Origin: CAZGTQ01 sp964528575
Lineage (GTDB): Bacteria; Planctomycetota; UBA1135; GCA-002686595
NCBI GenBank assembly: GCA_964528575.1
Contig: CAZGTQ010000316.1
Coordinates: 1 to 15,583, forward strand
Length of the DNA stretch: 15,583 bases
Direction of reading: 5' to 3'
In this document: one piece after another, positions 13,633 to 15,583 of the stretch
Layout of the letters: the number at the start of each line of letters is the position of its first letter
Position numbering within the stretch: the first letter of the stretch is position 1
Made by a program: the position numbers and the translations under genes
The notes under the pieces: model-generated
What the model was told of the DNA's origin: nothing
The model's database searches: none
What the model saw: only the letters and a program-made list of their open reading frames with translations

Positions 13633-15329
13633 GGGACCCTCACCGTCTCGGACGTCGACGCGAGCGCGACGCTGCCCTCGCCCGGCCGCAGCGCGGCGGG
13701 ATCCGCCACCCGCCGGCTGCCGCGCGCCCACCAGAGCTCGACTCCGCCCGGTGGCGCGTCGAAGACGAGCTCGCGCTCGAGCGGCACGTCCTGCGCCGCG
13801 ACGAAGCGGAGGAGCTGCTCCTCGCCCTGCGTGTGCCAGCCGACGTGGATGCCGGCGGCGTCGGCGGGGAGCGCGTCGACGGCGAGCGCGACGCGGTACG
13901 TCGCGGTCTCGATGCGCGCGCAGCGGCCGTCGGGGCCGCGCTCGAACCACAGCGTCTCGCCGGCGTGGCGGAGCAGGACGAAGCGCCCGTCGACGTCGCC
14001 ACGGTGGACGTAGAGCGCGAGCGACCCGTCCGCTCCCGGGACGCTCCACTCGACGATCCGGTCGGGAACCCACTCGCCGCCGGCTGCGCGGATCGCGCAC
14101 CACAGCGGCGACGCCGTGAGACCGTGCCCTGGAGCCAAGACGACGTCGGGCCGCGCGCGGTCCGAATCGATCGACACCGCGTGGTCGCCGGAGTCGAACG
14201 GCACGACGATCAGCTCGTTCCATCGCGTGCACTGCTCGGATCCGCAGCCGAGACCGAAGCTCAGCTCGACGCCCCATGCAGCGGGCCGACCCGCCGTGCG
14301 GGTGACGTCGCCGAACGTGAGGGCGCGCTCGAACGGAGCGGGACCGGTATCCGAGAGCCGCCACTTCCACCGCTCGAGCGCCGTTTCCACGTGCACGTCG
14401 AGCGCCGGCGGTCGCGGCTCGATCGAAGATGCGACGGTCAGCTGGAGGTCTGGGTACGCGAAGTGCACGTGCCACGGCTCGCCGTCGTGCTCGATCGTTC
14501 GCGTGAGCGGGCGCCGACCAACGATGCCGTGCACCAGCATGTCGACGCGCGCGCCGAGCGGCACGTCGACGAGGCTTGCCTGAGCCGCGTTCGCGTTGAC
14601 GCGCACCGCGCCCGGACGTGTCGAGCTGAAGGACCATTCGCCCCAGCGCATCGCGCGTATCCCCTCGAGGCGTTCCGGTAGCTTCACGTCGACGTCGATC
14701 GTGCCCCATCCGAGGCCATCGAGGCCGTCGTGCACCAAGAGCTCGAGCGGAGCGAGCGCCGGCACCTCCGTCGCGAGCGCTCCGCGTACGCCCTCCTCCG
14801 CGCGCAGGTGCGCCACGAGCACGATGCCGCCTCGCAACTCGAGATACGCGTGCGCCATCCCGGACGGAGCGTCGACGCGGCCGGGCGCGACGGCGACGTG
14901 CCAGCGGCCGTCCGCGTCGAAGCCCCACGCGAGCGCGCCGCCCGGCGCGAACAACGTCGCATCGCCATAGTTCGCCGACACGCTCACGAGCGCGTCTTCG
15001 AGACCATCCGCCTCGACGACCAGCGCCGCGCCCGGCTCGAGCTCGAGCGCATCGACGCCGCGCTCGAGCGCGCGCTCGACGTGGCCCGCCGCGCGCACGT
15101 GCGTCGCGGCCGCGTCGACGCGCATCCCGGCCGCGACGTGCTCCGCCCGGAGCCACGCGTCGCCGACGCGCTGCTCGACGTGTAGGAGCTCGATCCCGAG
15201 CGACGAGGCGAGCGTGAGCACGCGCTCCGGCTCGGTTTCGACGCGCGCCGGCGCGCACGCGAGCGCCGCGGCGCCGAGAGCGAGGACGAGCTTCGCCATG
15301 ATCCGCGCCGCCATCCTAAGCGCGCTCAC
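13629..15329 (-). CDS. unknown lipoprotein-like envelope protein, paralog array member 2
   Basis: From the GTG at 15329, which overlaps the upstream paralog's stop as GTGA, the product is 566 residues. ATG 15299 is an alternative start that gives a tighter signal peptide, MAKLVLALGAAALACAPA, with a possible lipobox at Cys25 (numbered from the GTG). The mature part begins near SSLGIELLHVEQRV and shares the body and C-terminal domain of the next paralog. A further diagnostic stretch is PDVVLAPGHGL (about residue 400). Its C-terminal block contains VALAVDALP, HVGWHTQGEEQLL and VELWWARGSRRVADP, and the protein ends VRVP. No catalytic motif was recognised. It is probably exported and beta-rich, but no function can be assigned. 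Confidence 0.8.
   Translation of the reverse strand: MSALRMAARIMAKLVLALGAAALACAPARVETEPERVLTLASSLGIELLHVEQRVGDAWLRAEHVAAGMRVDAAATHVRAAGHVERALERGVDALELEPGAALVVEADGLEDALVSVSANYGDATLFAPGGALAWGFDADGRWHVAVAPGRVDAPSGMAHAYLELRGGIVLVAHLRAEEGVRGALATEVPALAPLELLVHDGLDGLGWGTIDVDVKLPERLEGIRAMRWGEWSFSSTRPGAVRVNANAAQASLVDVPLGARVDMLVHGIVGRRPLTRTIEHDGEPWHVHFAYPDLQLTVASSIEPRPPALDVHVETALERWKWRLSDTGPAPFERALTFGDVTRTAGRPAAWGVELSFGLGCGSEQCTRWNELIVVPFDSGDHAVSIDSDRARPDVVLAPGHGLTASPLWCAIRAAGGEWVPDRIVEWSVPGADGSLALYVHRGDVDGRFVLLRHAGETLWFERGPDGRCARIETATYRVALAVDALPADAAGIHVGWHTQGEEQLLRFVAAQDVPLERELVFDAPPGGVELWWARGSRRVADPAALRPGEGSVALASTSETVRVP
13660..13746 (-). repeat. 87-bp direct repeat, copy 2 (3' end of paralog 2)
   Basis: Identical over 87 bases to 11807-11893. 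The third paralog keeps a perfect match only over 15358-15395 (38 bases) plus shorter islands such as CGGCTGCCGCGCGCCCACCA at 15411-15430. Confidence 0.95.
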
Positions 15330-15583
15330 GGGATGCGCACCGTCGCGTCCCGCGCCCCGAGCGCGACGCTGCCCTCGCCCGGCCGCAGCGCGGCGAGATC
15401 GACGATGCGGCGGCTGCCGCGCGCCCACCACAGCAGGGCGCCGTCCGCGGGCGCGTGGAAGGCGAGCTCGCGCTCGAGCGGCACGTCGCTCGCGTCGATC
15501 CACGCGAGCCAGTGCTCCCGGCCACCGAAGAACCAGCCGACGTGCACGCCGTGCGCGCCCGCAGGCAGCGCGTCGATCGCGAG
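15326..15583 (-). CDS. C-terminus of paralog array member 1, partial
   Basis: This open frame runs off the right edge, leaving the last 85 residues. They are the conserved C-terminal block seen in the two downstream genes: LAIDALPAG, VHVGWFFGG, SDVPLERELAFHAP, LLWWARGSRR and LRPGEGSVALG, ending VRIP. Its TGA overlaps the GTG start of paralog 2. The array therefore continues to the right of this window, and its true number of members cannot be seen. Function unknown. Confidence 0.75.
   Translation of the reverse strand, partial: LAIDALPAGAHGVHVGWFFGGREHWLAWIDASDVPLERELAFHAPADGALLWWARGSRRIVDLAALRPGEGSVALGARDATVRIP

Noticed and set aside
12268..14119. Two long + strand frames across the paralog array
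   Set aside because: Both are antisense to genes with paralog support and show composition typical of shadow frames.
13633..15258. Upstream half of the 1160-codon minus-strand frame continuous with paralog 3
   Set aside because: It is Arg/Ala-rich and overlaps paralog 2 in another frame. The paralog alignment and GTGA overlap place the true start at 13632.

Overview
This is a GC-rich window (roughly 70% by eye) from a Gram-negative-type bacterium. The dense gene packing, lipoprotein signals, large paralogous envelope proteins and an apparent sigma-54 promoter beside a receiver-domain gene would fit a planctomycete, a myxobacterium or a similar lineage. No rRNA or other marker gene is present, so that placement is weak. 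The gene content implies a life with osmotic stress (marine, saline or drying habitats).

Left edge (1-309): the first 40 codons of a leftward gene that looks like a response-regulator receiver domain, then a roughly 190-bp divergent control region. That region holds a full-consensus sigma-54 promoter (TGGCACG-N4-TTGC, 237-251) facing right.

Main block (310-10425, + strand): eleven tightly spaced genes form what looks like one complete ectoine/hydroxyectoine operon. asd and ask supply aspartate-semialdehyde. ectA and ectB, with ectC, make ectoine, and ectD hydroxylates it. ehuB-ehuC-ehuD-ehuA encode a polar amino acid family ABC importer of the Ehu (ectoine/hydroxyectoine uptake) kind. The last gene is an EutD/DoeA-like ectoine ring-opening hydrolase. 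The deacetylase EutE/DoeB and later degradation genes are absent from the window. Three short tandem-repeat arrays of unrelated sequence (15-, 14- and 13-bp units) sit at the starts of asd, ectA and ehuD. The ehuC-ehuD array carries an unbroken chain of ATGA stop/start overlaps through two 14-codon mini-ORFs.

Middle (10426-10742): a DUF433-family antitoxin-like gene broken by a one-base frameshift, possibly followed by the stump of its toxin partner.

Right part (10743-15583, - strand): a YihY/BrkB-family membrane protein lies downstream of a tandem array of at least three paralogous large envelope proteins of unknown function. These are joined by 4-base GTGA overlaps and share a conserved C-terminal domain. 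Part of that domain is encoded by an 87-bp tract that is base-identical in two otherwise diverged copies.

The ectoine island is the biologically coherent unit: precursor supply, synthesis, hydroxylation, recapture and ring opening in one transcription unit under a probable sigma-54/activator switch. The paralog array is the main block of unknown function.
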